A stretch of DNA of 64,000 bases from Escallonia rubra (taxonomy: Eukaryota; Streptophyta; Magnoliopsida; Escalloniales; Escalloniaceae). Location: the NCBI GenBank assembly GCA_033065855.1, contig JAVXUO010002429.1, forward strand, positions 1-64,000. Direction: 5' to 3'. The position numbers and the translations under genes were made by a program. Shown here piece after piece: positions 13,101 to 24,789 of this stretch; the stretch's first letter is position 1; every line of letters begins with the position of its first letter. The notes beneath the pieces are model-generated. The model was not told the DNA's origin, made no database searches, and worked only from the letters and a program-made list of their open reading frames with translations.

Positions 13101-15615
13101 CCTTCAAAATTTTGTCTAACGTTAAGGTCAATCACATGACGCAATGATCACACCCGCACTTGCAAGCTGCAAGTGTACAACATTAACTTGAAATGTATAG
13201 CACCGTTGGCTTCTTGTATTGCATACTCTCATCTTCTGAGGTCCTCCCTCTTCCGAGGTCCTTATCCTAAGCAATATTGTACTAAGACCTCTCTTTGCTA
13301 ACTAGCTCGCCTCAACCTCCTCTAATATTTAGCATGTTTTCCAAATTTACAAAATGGTTCTCCAAAGGCTTAGCTGAGAGTGAGATAACTAAGTCCGGTC
13401 ACGGTGTGTTTACCAGTTCAGGGATATTTGTCAGGCAACTTTGGAAGTTTGTACTTAGCTAAATGTCTTGCAAATGGCCATTGAACAAGAATAAAGAACG
13501 AGGAGAAGAAGAACGTTGCTCTGTATTCGGACACAATCCTTGTCTGAACTACTACAATCTCTCTCAACTTGTTAGCGCTGCTTCTACCGACTTTTAAGCA
13601 CTCACTCCATTCTTATTTCATCCATCATAATATCAGCATTTTCACAAAATTATTAGGATGGTAAAAATGCTATAAGTATGTCTGCTAAGGTCAGCATGCA
13701 AAATGGTAGATAACAGAGTTTACTAAGACTTGATTTCCCCACATGGAGGCCTACTCTTAAGGTTGCAATACTTACAGGGCTTAAGGTATGTAGCGACAAA
13801 TAATATTTGAGAGGGTGTGGACTTAGCCCCACCCAACTTTCATATAGATATTATGACTGAACTGAACTTTTTTTTTTCCATTATGGGACTATCATTTATT
13901 GCACTGGAAAATCCAATACAGACCATGAACCAAGATAAGAACTTAAGGTTGATACATACTTGGGAGACAGTGAGAAAGGTTCACGAGGACATATCTAAGC
14001 ATACACGATGCAGCAATTAGGGAAATACTATCATTCCCTGGCAAAATGAAGCAGAGTTACGAGATGAATCATTATTCCCACTGTCCCACCATAGAAACAA
14101 AGTCCTAGAACAAAAAAAGATGCCAATTAACCATATTAAACATCAACAACCAAGTCCATGCCCTCACCACACCTTTTAAACGTTCTACCCAAAATATCTA
14201 CCAATCACACAATTCAATTAAAGAAAATCAAACTACAAGAAGATGAATGCAGACCTGGCATGCAATGTCGTTCCCATGCTTCCTATTTGAGTTGCGATAA
14301 CCTGGGAGGAAAATAATTATTAGAATTGCTCCAAAACACAAAACCACGACCCAATCCAAGCTACCAGGAGCAAGAACTCACAAGAAAATGATCATCATAG
14401 CTACAAATGACAATATCTGTTTTATTACCCTGCCATGAGGAAGTAGTAAGTTAATTTCACTTACTGGGGAGAATTATTAGGAATGATAGTACAAAATAAA
14501 CAAAAGTGTAAGTGAAACATTGAAAGCATTAGCAAATCAAATAGAAAGGTCTGTAAGCAATACTATGCTTATTGGTAGATTAATTTGGGTAATGAAGCTG
14601 AAATGCAATGTCACGACCATGGTCTGCATACGTTGGTGTATGAAGTCTGAACGTGCATGGCTCCTCGAGCATATTAACTAAAACCTGTAGCATGACATGG
14701 TCATCAATCTCAACTCTGCAGGTGTAGACGTAAAGTAGTGCTTATGATATTCATGACCAGGAATTATCTTCTTTCTTTGCAATATATGCAGTCCGTCACT
14801 CCTCCTATACAATACATCAAAACCGTAGGGCAAAATTTTCTTTACCCGTTTTGAGAAAATTAGTCCACTGCCCCGTTTAGATTTCAAAGTTCTTCCAAAT
14901 TCATCGTGATAGTTTAGCTTTAAGGTCTCGCCGGTCTTCATGCATAGTCACAATAATGTGTTTCCAAACCAAAGCGATGGACTTGTCACTGAAATTCATC
15001 CCCAATTCATTACTTATTACTCACTCCTATTCCTGTAATGAAGCTTCAACTGGAGGCAATTATTCGAATTCTTCAACTACAGAAACTAGCGCTTATTTTC
15101 TTAAGAAACTTGATAGAAATTTCAAGCCAAACTACAATCTCCAAAAAGCTTGTAAAACACCGCTAACAGTCCTTAAGTACAATTAAATCCGTAAAAGTTA
15201 CATTAAGACCTGAAACTAGCGAAAAACTTCGTGGATTAAATACCTTCAACAGACAAAACACATCTTCTTTCAGCGAGACACGCACTAATCCAATAGCACT
15301 GTAGAACAAGAAATTGTGATTTCATACGTATTCTACAGCGAATAACTAGGGGATACAAGATACAGAAAGTTTTCATCTCAACTTAATGAGAGCTAGTATT
15401 GAAGTACACGAAAAGGAAGCAGTATTGGCAATAAAGCAAACAGGTTGCGGGCAAAACCGTAAGCCCTAGTTAAGTTTCTTTTAGTATCATCCCCCGTGAT
15501 CAAGAACAACAGCAGTTGCGATGACGATTTGAAGTAAAGTGACGGACGGACGAACCTGAATATCAAGTGAGAGCTTCTTGTGGGGTACGGGGAAGGGTGC
15601 GCTTGAAGCATCCAT
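10181..15615 (-). CDS. PSMG3: Proteasome assembly chaperone 3 (PAC3/PSMG3-like)
   Basis: Seven small minus-strand exons join into a complete 124-residue protein, the family's usual length (human PAC3 is 122 aa): 15556-15615, 14382-14429, 14255-14301, 10753-10819, 10629-10672, 10384-10441, 10181-10231. All introns are GT..AG and all phases close. Recognisable blocks in order are GNKTDIVICSYDDHFL, VIATQIGSMGT, VSVIFGKRDE, VACARQLIEH, LVLSLGLKDHS and the C-terminal NRLW. In yeast and mammals PAC3 pairs with PAC4 to help build the 20S proteasome alpha ring in the cytosol; the plant role is inferred from homology. Intron 3 (10820-14254) is 3.4 kb and holds an A-tailed insertion. The start is the ATG at 15613-15615. 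The gene is easy to miss because no exon exceeds 67 bp. Confidence 0.92.
11002..12281 (+). mobile_element. A-tailed retroposon-like insertion in PAC3 intron 3
   Basis: A 40-bp sequence at 11002-11041 recurs at 12242-12281 with one mismatch. The 1.2 kb between them starts near a G13 run (11118-11130), becomes GC/GT-rich with CCGGCG-type motifs, and ends in an A-run at about 12206-12218. Such a layout suits a non-LTR retroposon or its 5' leader plus tail, lying antisense to PAC3. No reverse transcriptase frame is present. Forty bases is long for a target duplication, so an older local duplication is possible. Confidence 0.5.
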
Positions 15616-15720
15616 TACTATCTGTGCAAAATACAGAAAGCAAAGGACGGTACAGTTTTGGTTTAATTTTGAATTCTTTCCTTTAAATTAAGGGTCACGT
15701 TGACATACTCGCATGCTTAT
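15256..15720. repeat. Duplication copy 1, left part (PAC3 exon 1 and upstream)
   Basis: This block includes intact PAC3 exon 1 with its start codon. It matches 17930-18395 over long stretches, for example GCGAGACACGCACTAATCCA at 15273 and 17947. The offset is about 2.67 kb. Confidence 0.85.
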
Positions 15721-16644
15721 CATCTACTGGTATAAAGCAGGTGCATTGTATTGTACGTGATATAGTATCCAGAGTAATGTTTGAGGGAAATTATTATTAT
15801 TTTTTGGATTAAAATAATATAATATAATTATATTTTTTATTTCTTTTGTGATTTTGTTTTAGAAGAAATGTATATTTGATGGTTGCAACTATAATCAGTT
15901 CAATATTTGAAAATATTTTTTGTAAGCTTCTGGATAGAAGAAATGTTTAATGGTACTGCTGAAAATAAAAGTAAATAGAAAAATTAAAAGAATGAATTTA
16001 GGTCTTTATTTTTGTAATATGTTAAAATTGGTTTATAGTTAAGATTTGTAATTTTCAAGATCAGGTGATTTACATTTCATCAATAAAAAATGCAAAACAC
16101 CTGATCTTCGACTGCAATTACCGAACATATTTTCAGTTCAAATTGACACCATATTTAAGCCTTATTTTTTTTATGCATATTTAACCCTATTTCGTTTTTT
16201 TTTTTTTCTATTTTTTTTTTTCCAACAACTTTTTGTATCTTAATTGATTTTTCACATATTTCAGTTTTTTTATTTTGTTTTTGTTTTCCAGTTTTTCAAT
16301 TGGATGATTGTTTGCTAACCTAAAAATGCAAGAAGAAAAAATCACAGTTCTCATTAACCAGTTCAATATGTAATGTTTATTTCATTTTAACTAAATTTAA
16401 AAGAAAATAATAAATGAATTTCTTTGTTCTATTTTTCTTTCTCATCAAAATTTTCATTTTTCAATGTATAGAATAGATTCATTACCCAATGTTCTTTTAA
16501 TTTCATCAAAATATAAAAGGGAGTAATAAAAGAAAGGTAATAATGTAATTGACGTAATTAACGAATGACATAATCGTCCAAAAATGATGTACAACATCCA
16601 TACTTTTATAGGTAGTGTATATGTATATATATATAGGTTGTGTG

Positions 16645-16681
<37 letters not shown>
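15721..16681. other. AT-rich segment present only in duplication copy 1
   Basis: This is about 960 bp of very AT-rich DNA with T-runs near 16195-16220. It is absent from copy 2, where the flanking sequences are directly joined. It contains no coding frame of note. Either it was inserted in copy 1 or deleted from copy 2. Confidence 0.6.

Positions 16682-16684
<3 letters not shown>
16649..16684. repeat. (AT)n microsatellite
   Basis: An uninterrupted alternating AT tract of about 36 bp follows a shorter TATATATATATA run at 16622-16634. It sits at the right edge of the segment missing from duplication copy 2. Confidence 0.95.
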
Positions 16685-16687
<3 letters not shown>

Positions 16688-17385
16688 GGGTAAAAAAAAC
16701 TCGGACACATTTAGCGACACTCCCTAGTGCGGACGGTGGAGAAGCTTAAAATTAATGCATGGATATAAGCATTTTGTTTAGCATAAGATTAGCAAAACAA
16801 ACATGTTTGTAGAAGATGAAATAGCCCGCCTGTAGAGAATAATGATAGTCGCATTATAACTAGCAATTTTTGGTGCGGATCAAACAATTCTTTTCCACAC
16901 TCTATTTGTCGTTAAAGAGTAACAAATAGCCTGGTGCTAAGCTTAATAAAATAAAATAAAAAAGGAAGTGATACTTGAGTTTCACAAACACGCTTCTAAA
17001 GGTTTCACAAATGAAGTCCAATTATCAATTATAGTTTATAAGAATGCGAGCAATTTCACTATTACCATTTTTTAGAGTGTAAACAGATTCATAAGAGTTA
17101 AACATCGGACCAGAGCACAATTTGCGCGATTTGCAACAGAGAAAAAAATCGAAGATAGTCTACTCTTGTCGGCTTTGAACACATCATTTGTTGTTAAGAC
17201 TTGCCGTCGATACTTGGCAACGTTGGCACTCACAAAACCCAAATGTTCAAGCTGAACCCGTAAGGTGAATATTGAACGTACGTGTGCTTGTATGAAGTCA
17301 ATCAACATCTTCCCTGTATCAAGTCCAGAAATATGGACCATCATCACGTGTGAGGAAGAACTTCGTGCAAGGTACTGCTTTATGT
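16682..17385. repeat. Duplication copy 1, right part
   Basis: It is homologous to 18404-19205, sharing for example TTTAGCATAAGATTAGCAAA and GCCTGGTGCTAAGCTTAA. Both copies have small indels. No intact gene is visible in either. Confidence 0.85.
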
Positions 17386-17522
17386 ATCTTTAATAACCTG
17401 GTCAGAACCTTTTATGTACAGTGGGTGAGCTACGTCGAAATTCCCTTGCGATTAAATGACTGGAATTTGAAGTTTGTTTATCATCCTGTGATGTATGGAG
17501 AATTGGAGAGCCACATAGTTTA

Positions 17523-17766
17523 ATTTTAGCTCCTATCCAGGTTATTGGAATCTATCTTTAACCCTATGTACAGTAACAATTAATAGTAACTAAATATTTA
17601 TAGTGATTTTTCTTTTAACACTTTTAACGATAATTATTAGCAGCATTTTTTTAGCGTTACTAAATAAAAGTCACTATAAATATTTAGAGACGATTGATTG
17701 TCGCTATATAGGGGATATGAGGAAGATTCCTCAAATCGGAATAGCAGCCAAAATTTTTCCATTTAA
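17523..17766. mobile_element. Small insertion containing a foldback (MITE-like) sequence
   Basis: Comparison with the related sequence at 22198-22545 shows an empty site: there the flanks CACATAGTTTA and ATAGTGTA.ATGTCGAG are adjacent, whereas here about 243 bp separate them. TTTAA occurs at both edges. Inside, CTAAATATTTATAGTGATTTT (17590-17610) is mirrored by a near-perfect inverted copy ending at about 17688. The superfamily is not certain. Confidence 0.65.
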
Positions 17767-17929
17767 AATAGTGTATATGTCGAGCACATAATTGCGAATA
17801 AATGCTATTAACTTGTATGCTCTGTCTGTCCGCATATTCCCAAATAAGAAAATAACAAGTCATACTTCCAGCATATCGTCTTGATCTAACAAAGACAACT
17901 TGTGCAGGTGAAAGCTTCATTCCGCTGGA

Positions 17930-18403
17930 TAACACATCTTCCATCAGCGAGACACGCACTAATCCAATAGCACTGTAGAACACGAAATTGTGATTTCATA
18001 TGTATTCTAAAGCAAATAACTAGGGGATACAAGATACAGAAAGTCTTCGTCTAAACTTAATGAGAGGTAGTATTGAAGTACACGAAAAGGAAACAATATT
18101 GGCAATAAAGCAAACAGGTTGCGGGCAAAATCGTAAGCCCTAGTTAAGTTTCTTTCAGTATCATCCCCCATGCGCAATAATCAAAGCAGTTGCGATGACT
18201 ATTTGAAGTAAAGTGACGGACGGACGAACCTGAATATCAAGTGAGAGCTTCTTGTGGCGTACGGGGAAAGGTGCTTATGGTCTATATATACTGTGGCGTA
18301 CGGGGAAGCATACTGGAGAAAAAAACTGAAAACGGAATGATTTTCAAACAGGACCTTAGATTAAGGGTAATGTTGACACACTCGTATGCTTATGGTCTAT
18401 ATA
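17930..18403 (-). pseudogene. Duplicated PAC3 exon-1 fragment (duplication copy 2, left part)
   Basis: The minus strand at about 18231-18285 matches PAC3 exon 1 from its eighth codon onward, including the donor CAG|GTTCG. The initiation codon and first residues are replaced by other sequence and none of the downstream exons follows. The flanking sequence is the copy of 15256-15720. This is a non-functional fragment of a tandem duplication. Confidence 0.75.
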
Positions 18404-19205
18404 TATTGTGGGTAAAAAGTACTCGTATACTTTTAATGACACTTATTAGTGCGGACGGTAGAGAAGCTTAAAATTAATGCGTGAATGGAGGCATTTTGTT
18501 TAGCATAAGATTAGCAAAACAAACATGTTTGTAGAAGATGAAATAGCCGGCCTGTAGAGAGTAATGATAGTAGCGTTATAACTGGCAATTTTTGCGGCGG
18601 ATCAAATAATTCTTTTCTACACTCTATTTGTCGCTAAAGAGTAGCAAATAGCCTGGTGCTAAGCTTAAAAATAAAAAATAAAAAGTAGGAAGTAATACTT
18701 GAGTTCCACAAACACGCTTCTAAAGGTTTCATAAATGATGTCCAATTATCAATAATAGTTTACAAGAATGCCAGCAAATTCACTCTTACCGTTTTTTAGA
18801 GTCTAAACAATTTCATAGCTGCGTTAAAACTTGGTAGGGAGAGTTTTGCCGTCCATGTAGTCCTACCTGACTCGGAAGTGTGAAAAACATAATCACACTT
18901 TTATTCGACCAAAAAAAAACATCGGACCGGAGCACAATTTGCAAAAAAAAAAAAACCCGAAGATAGTCTACTCTTGTCGGCTTTGAACACATCCTAAATT
19001 GTTAAGACTTGCCGTCGGTACTTGGCCGCGTAGGCACTCACAAAACCCAAATGTTCAAGTTGAACCGTAAGGTGAACATTGAACGTACGTAAGTGTGCTT
19101 GTATGAAGTCAATCAACATCTTCCCTGTATGAAGCCCAGAAATATGGGCCATCATCACGTGTGAGGAAGAGTGGAAGACCTTCGTGCAAGGTGCTGCTTT
19201 ATTTA
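18404..19205. repeat. Duplication copy 2, right part
   Basis: It is homologous to 16682-17385. About 110 bp at 18812-18925, ending in an A9 run, has no counterpart in copy 1 and may be a later small insertion. Confidence 0.8.
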
Positions 19206-19323
19206 TTTATTTTTTGTTAAGGTCCTTTAATACGGAGTATTCATCTTAAGCTTACAGCATAATCTCTAGAATAAATAATCATTTTCTTACATTACAATGT
19301 TAACAAAATAAAAAGTTATATCA

Positions 19324-19800
19324 AATTCTTTCGAGTTTTTTTGTTTTTGTCAAAGGTCCTTTTATTCATTAAGCTCAAACGATTATTTACAAATTGTTAT
19401 TGAAATGACATACTATATACAATTGTCACTACATATTCATTGTCCTTAGCATGTTCCTGTCCAACCCCCAAGCTTGGCATATAACATGATTATGAGCTGT
19501 AGCAGGTGCCTGACTCTGGTTTTCATTAATCCCATTATTTCAACTCTTTTTTCTTTCGATATCTTCTTGACATCCCTTTGTCTCACAGGGTCATTGAAAT
19601 CCCCTGATGTTCCAGCTGGCTACTATTGTCATGACTGATGATTATTGTCAGTAGCATTATTCCTCTTTGCCATACTCTTTCTGGTTGTTCCTTGTAGCCG
19701 TTGGGTTTGGGTTCCTGCTTGTGAGGACTTTTCTTCATCTCCCCCATTTTCCAAGTACTGAACATCAGCTAGAATAGAAAAACTAATTCTTTCGAGTTTT
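19324..19800 (-). mobile_element. Truncated LINE fragment (endonuclease start) with 16-bp target duplication
   Basis: AATTCTTTCGAGTTTT occurs at 19324-19339 and 19785-19800. Between them a T-rich run at the left end reads as an A-tail on the minus strand. The minus-strand translation, allowing one frameshift, gives a SWNIRGF-like start followed by a KEKRVEIMGLM-like block, the opening of a plant LINE apurinic-type endonuclease. The copy stops after roughly 60 endonuclease residues and goes straight into its tail, so it lacks reverse transcriptase. Confidence 0.75.
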
Positions 19801-21148
19801 GATGCAGAACTCGAGCATCAATGGTGACAAAAAGATTTTTCGAGTGCACAAGCGCGCGTAATGACTGGATATTGTCACGTGGTGTTCTCATGGTTATCAA
19901 GAGACGGCAGCGTGAAATGGTCTTTTCTCGCCCCAAAAAAAAAATGTTTAGGCGAGCCGGCCTTACCACTGTGCTTGCTAGAACAGACAGGTAACCCTAC
20001 AACTATCCTTCTCAGCTGCTACCAGACGGTTAGATCGTCGCGTGCGCACTGGTCATTCAACAGGTGAGGGAGCCGAGGATTTCTGACTTGAGCCTACTCG
20101 TTGCTGAGCCGCTCAAATGAATTAAAGCCAAGCCGCCACCTTTATTCATCTGAAAGCCTCCCCACAACCATGCACAGTAAAGCCCCACCTTTATTCTTCC
20201 CTCAGGAGATGTATTAGTTTTTTAGTGACAGATATTGACAAAATAAGATGTAGACAAATATATAATCGTATAAAAATAATTTCTTTTTCCTCCTTGGACT
20301 TGCAAGTATCGTCAATAACTTGTTTGTAGCAAGCAGATTTCGCTGCTAATACACCTCTAATTGCCGATGGAGTGAAAGTAGCATGCATATATTGGTACCA
20401 CAAAAAAGGTGAATTCCCTAACTCCTTATTTGGTTATCGTTTCTTTTGTTTTAAGAGTATAAGAAAGACTCTATTTTTAGAAAATTAAAGAACACGTGTT
20501 AATATGTTCTGATACCATTTCAAAATTACCAAAAGTAAAAGAAGAAATAAAAAAGCTCATTTGTTTTGTTTTAAACCGTATAGAACACGCTAATAAGTCC
20601 AGATTCAGTGAATGTTAATATCATATTGAACGAGTTAATGAATAGTGGTTGAAAATGATGGCAGAGCGGACATAAAAAACTTCCAAACCTAAAAGCCTTA
20701 AAATACTAAAATTATGAGAAAATTGATAATTACACTTTATCTTTCACTATTTGCGTTACACTTTTATCAAAAAGCTTAACGAGTTAAACGACGCTCTTTT
20801 GATGCTTTCAATAATTAACTTTTTTTATTCTTAGTGACAAATATGAGGTGGGTAAGTATTCAAAATTGGAGTGCGGTTGTAACAGAGGAGGATAAAACAC
20901 TCCGATCTGATTCAGTCGAGTCAATTAGAAGCCAAGCTGAAACTCAATAGAAGTGTGCGGTCTGTGCTTTTTGCATGGTACCATAATATCTTCCATTTGT
21001 TTTGTGACCTTCTATCTTCTAGACTCTAATTAATCTCTCTCTCTCTCTCTCCCTCTCCCTGTCTCAGAAATTCTGCATAAGGGGGAAAGATACATTTAAC
21101 AAACTTATAAGACCAGGTTAGTTAACTTGAGAACGGTAGCTAGAAGGA
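19801..21148. other. Intergenic region and CCR-like gene promoter
   Basis: No coding frame with family similarity was seen. A CT-rich microsatellite lies at about 21034-21065, just upstream of the CCR-like start codon, and probably belongs to its 5' leader. The rest is AT-rich. Confidence 0.5.
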
Positions 21149-23912
21149 ATGGGGATTGTGCGGACAGATGACAGCCGGAAGATCGAGATCGAGGAATTCC
21201 GCCGGATGCTGGTGACCTGCGCCGGCCTGCACCGCAAGAAAGATGAAGAGGAATTCATGGGCCGGCGGCGTTTGACCGCTGGAGCCGAGAACGATGACGC
21301 ACAGGACAAGCTGGTGTGTGTCACCAGCGGGGTGTCCTTCCTGGGCCTCGCCATCGTCAATCAGCTCTTACGCCGTGGCTATTCCGTCCGGATTGTCGTC
21401 AACAACGAAGGTGACATCTCGAAATGTCACTGTTTCTATTTCTTGCTATTCTGTTTTTCTTTAGAAAGTTCTCTTCATATGATCGTTCTTTCACTTTTGG
21501 CGCACCCGGTGATTAAATAGAATCTGTACTAGTTTTGGGACGGTGTTTTTGCTAATTTTGACGGTATGAATGTGATGCAGAAGATATAGAGAAGCTGAGG
21601 GAGATGGAGTTGTCAGGGGAGATGAGGGGGACTAACAGTAGAATCGGAGCCGTGATGGCAAAGTTGACCGATGCTGAAAGTCTAATGGAGGCATTCAGTG
21701 GCTGCTATGGCGTGTTCCACACAGCGGCATTCATTGACCCCGCTGGCCTGTCTGGCTATTCTGTGAGTCAATTTTCGCGTTTCTTTACTTCGTAGTGCTT
21801 GCTTACCGAACAAAACGCACTTTGTTGATAATCAATAGATCTTTTTCTTTGTTATCATCTAAATTATCTGTTGATTTTAAAAAGAATGGCCGCCAAGGAC
21901 CTGTTTGCTATCAAATTTTCTCGTAGTTTTCATTTACACTCTGTTTAGCCTTTGCAAATTCAGTCAGCGGGATTCAGGGTTTCTGAGCGACGACCGAGAA
22001 ACGCCTAAACCATCAAGTTGCCGGGTCAATAATTTCTTCAAGCTAATTTCCCGCGTTTGTACCTACTTAACTAAAGATTCTTGTTTCGATACCCACATCG
22101 GCTGGCTAAGCATAAGAGACGAGTTTGCATTTCATGCTTCGCAAGCTTATCATTCCCGTAAGCATCATATTCCATCTCCAAGGGTGTATGTACGTGTAAT
22201 AACCTGGTCCAGAACCTTTTATGTACAGTGGGTGAGCCACGTTGAAATCCCCTTGCGATAAATTGACATGAATTTGAAGTTTGTTCATTATCCTTGTGAT
22301 GTATGGAGAATTGGAGAGCCACATAGTTTAAGATAGTGTACATGTCGAGGACATGATTGCCCATTATTGCTAATATCAACTTGTATTTTTTTTTTTGTTA
22401 CATAGTATCAACTTGTATGCTGCCCATTATTGCTAGTATCAACTTGTATGCTCTGTCCGCATATCCCCAATTAAGAAAATAACAAGTCATACTTCCAGTA
22501 TATTGTCTTGGTCTAACATAGACAACTGCGAAGATGAAAGCTTCACTCCGCTGGTAGGCCCTTGTCATATTGGTGGCAAACCACCATTATTTTGATCATG
22601 ACTGATTGACATCCACTTTGGACAAGTAACAATCCGTGAAACATGTTGAAGGAAAGAAAAGTTTGCCCTTCTTGCGAAAGATCAAAAAATTCTGCCATCT
22701 CCCTTTCTTTCCCTGCTCCTAGTAAGAGTGTCAATCTATGGATACCAACATCACGTTGACACAATTTGTTGAGGGAAAAAATAAATTGAGACTGGAAACG
22801 TACAGATTGGACAAAACTACTTTTTGGGCCACAATTCTTAACATTACATCCCAATGGAGAACTCTAGGCCTAGGGGGCTCATCAATGGTCTACCTGTATG
22901 TTTGGTATTTGTGTTAGTCTCCCTTGTTTAACTGCATGACTTAAAAGTTTAATTCTAACAACATCTCTCTCCTTGGTACATTTGTTCTCGTCAGAAATCC
23001 ATGAGTGAGATAGAAGTGAAGGCAACGGAAACTGTAACCAAGGCATGCGCAACAGCCCCTTCAGTAAGATACTGTGTGCTCACCTCATCACTACTGGCTT
23101 GCGTATGGCAAAACAACTCGCTGGGCAATGTCTCTCCGGTAATCAACCATGACTGCTGGAGCGACGAATCAGTCTGCACAGAGAAAAAGGTTGGTCTACA
23201 AAGTAAGGAGCTAGCTAACGAGTGAATTATCCTGTATAAACAACCCGTATAAGAATAGCTTTTTGCGATGATATCATGTGTATGATCCTATAGAAAATGT
23301 GCCTTGCAGTGATTCTAGATCTTGAACTTCATTTGATAGTTTTGTCTGATGCTTGCAATGTGACAGCTTTGGTTTGCCTTGGGTAAGTTGAAGGCAGAAA
23401 AGGCTGCATGGAGAGTAGCCGAGGAGACGGGGCTTAAACTGGTTACTCTCTGTCCAGGTCTCATCGCCGGTCCTGAATTCTTTCGTAGAAATTCAACGTC
23501 AACAATTGCTTATCTCAAAGGTATTCTCTCTTCACATTTTGGTCACTGACAACCTTCTAATTCGTCATGTAACCTAGTATCAGTCAGACCATAACCTTGG
23601 GATGATGCTTATGCAGGAGCCCAAGAGATGTATGCAAACGGGTCGTTGGCAAGTGCGGACGTAGATAGAGTAGCGGAGGCGCACGTATGCGTGTTCGAGG
23701 CTATGAACGGGACTGCATCCGGAAGGTACATCTGCTTTGACCAAGTTATCGCGTGTGAAGATGATGTCGCAAAGCTGGCACGAGAGACAGAGATGCAAAT
23801 AAACACGATAGCAGATAACGTATATAGCAATCCTCCAACGCGGTTCACTTTGTCGAACTCAAAGCTGTCTCGGCTGGTATCAAGAACGCTAAGATGCAAC
23901 GATGAGTTTTAG
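21149..23912 (+). CDS. Cinnamoyl-CoA reductase-like (SNL6-type) extended SDR protein
   Basis: Five exons give a complete 362-residue protein: 21149-21410, 21581-21762, 22995-23189, 23367-23520, 23617-23912. Phases close and all introns are GT..AG. Family blocks are [13 protein letters not shown] (read here as [10 protein letters not shown]), SSLLACVW, DEsvCxxKK-type and LKAEKAAWR, followed by LCPGLIAGP. This group of extended short-chain dehydrogenases is related to cinnamoyl-CoA reductase, and rice SNL6 is linked to defence-associated lignin. Two positions are unusual. The nucleotide-binding loop reads TSGVSFLG (residues 59-66), with Ser where the first glycine is expected. The YxxxK catalytic site reads FALGK (216-220), with Phe for Tyr. 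Some SNL6-like relatives may share the second change, so loss of activity is not proven. Intron 2 (1.2 kb) contains sequence duplicated from the PAC3 upstream region. Confidence 0.92.
22190..22550. repeat. Copy of PAC3-upstream repeat inside the CCR-like gene intron
   Basis: This sequence matches 17385-17930, for example CCTTTTATGTACAGTGGGTG and AATAACAAGTCATACTTCCA. It lacks the 243-bp insertion found there. It also carries its own short duplication, CCCATTATTGCTA.TATCAA at about 22361 and 22424, around a T-run. Confidence 0.85.
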
Positions 23913-24789
23913 ACCGCAAAATTCTGTAGCAGCTAGATCTAACTTATGCACTGCATAACAATAAGAGTTCCCTTTTCCTTTTTATCTCTCTCGAAAAAGA
24001 TTCGACTTGTACATGCTTGCGATTTTGTTCTTGTACCCAGTTGTCCCTTCGTTACAAGAGTAGCTCCGCGGTTAAAGGACCGCGGATATCATTAAGATAT
24101 TAGAATTACCCTTTATCAAAAGGTTATTAGAAAACAGATCTTTTCAAAAGTTGTCACTTCATGGTAATTATCAAAATCTACTGAAATTATCACTTCTCAA
24201 AAATCAGGCGCCCGCGGAGATTTTCGTGGTTATGATTTTGTTCCTCTCTTCCTGTGCAAATTGCAACTTTGATAGGCTACAAAAGTGACTCTTCTTCGAG
24301 TCTCCAAATTGTTTTGTAGCAGGCAGTCATCCAGGCCAGAAAATAAACTGGCACTCAGTTGTTTCGCTTGATAATCCAATCAATTAAATCCCCCTTCCAT
24401 TAAACCGAGTTTTCCAAAAAAGTGATACGGCTTCATGAAACTTATTGCAAATCCAGGGCACATTGAATCCTAAAGTCCGCAGACATTCCAAGCTCGATGT
24501 TTTCACCCGCAGCGCGGGTCAAGAAGAAGAAAAATGTACTTAGGCTTACTAGACCAGCTTCAAAGACGCAAAGTCTCAGCAAATCTGAAGAGCCAAAGTT
24601 GGAATTTTGTTTCCGAGTAGATAAACGCCTCCCTCCCCATTTAACAGAGATAGAGGGGGCTGCCTGAATTTCCACTCAATGTAAAACCACACGAACACAC
24701 AAGAACACATGTAAAGGATCAGGATCCAGTGTTCTTTATGGGCATAAAATCATGTAAACAAAAACTGGAATTCAGAAAGAACGAGGAAG
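23913..24789. other. Intergenic, no gene recognised
   Basis: It holds the CCR-like 3' UTR and then unique sequence. A 77-codon minus-strand frame at 24442-24675 opens only with GTG and has no early ATG. I do not regard it as a gene. Confidence 0.5.

Noticed and set aside
14678..14941. Minus-strand 87-codon frame with a DEFGRTL stretch that recalled a SART1-type C terminus
   Set aside because: Similarity stops after a few residues, and the frame lies in PAC3 intron 1 between well-supported exons.
24442..24675. 77-codon minus-strand frame downstream of the telo-box promoter
   Set aside because: Its first codon is GTG, there is no early ATG, and the sequence is not recognisable.
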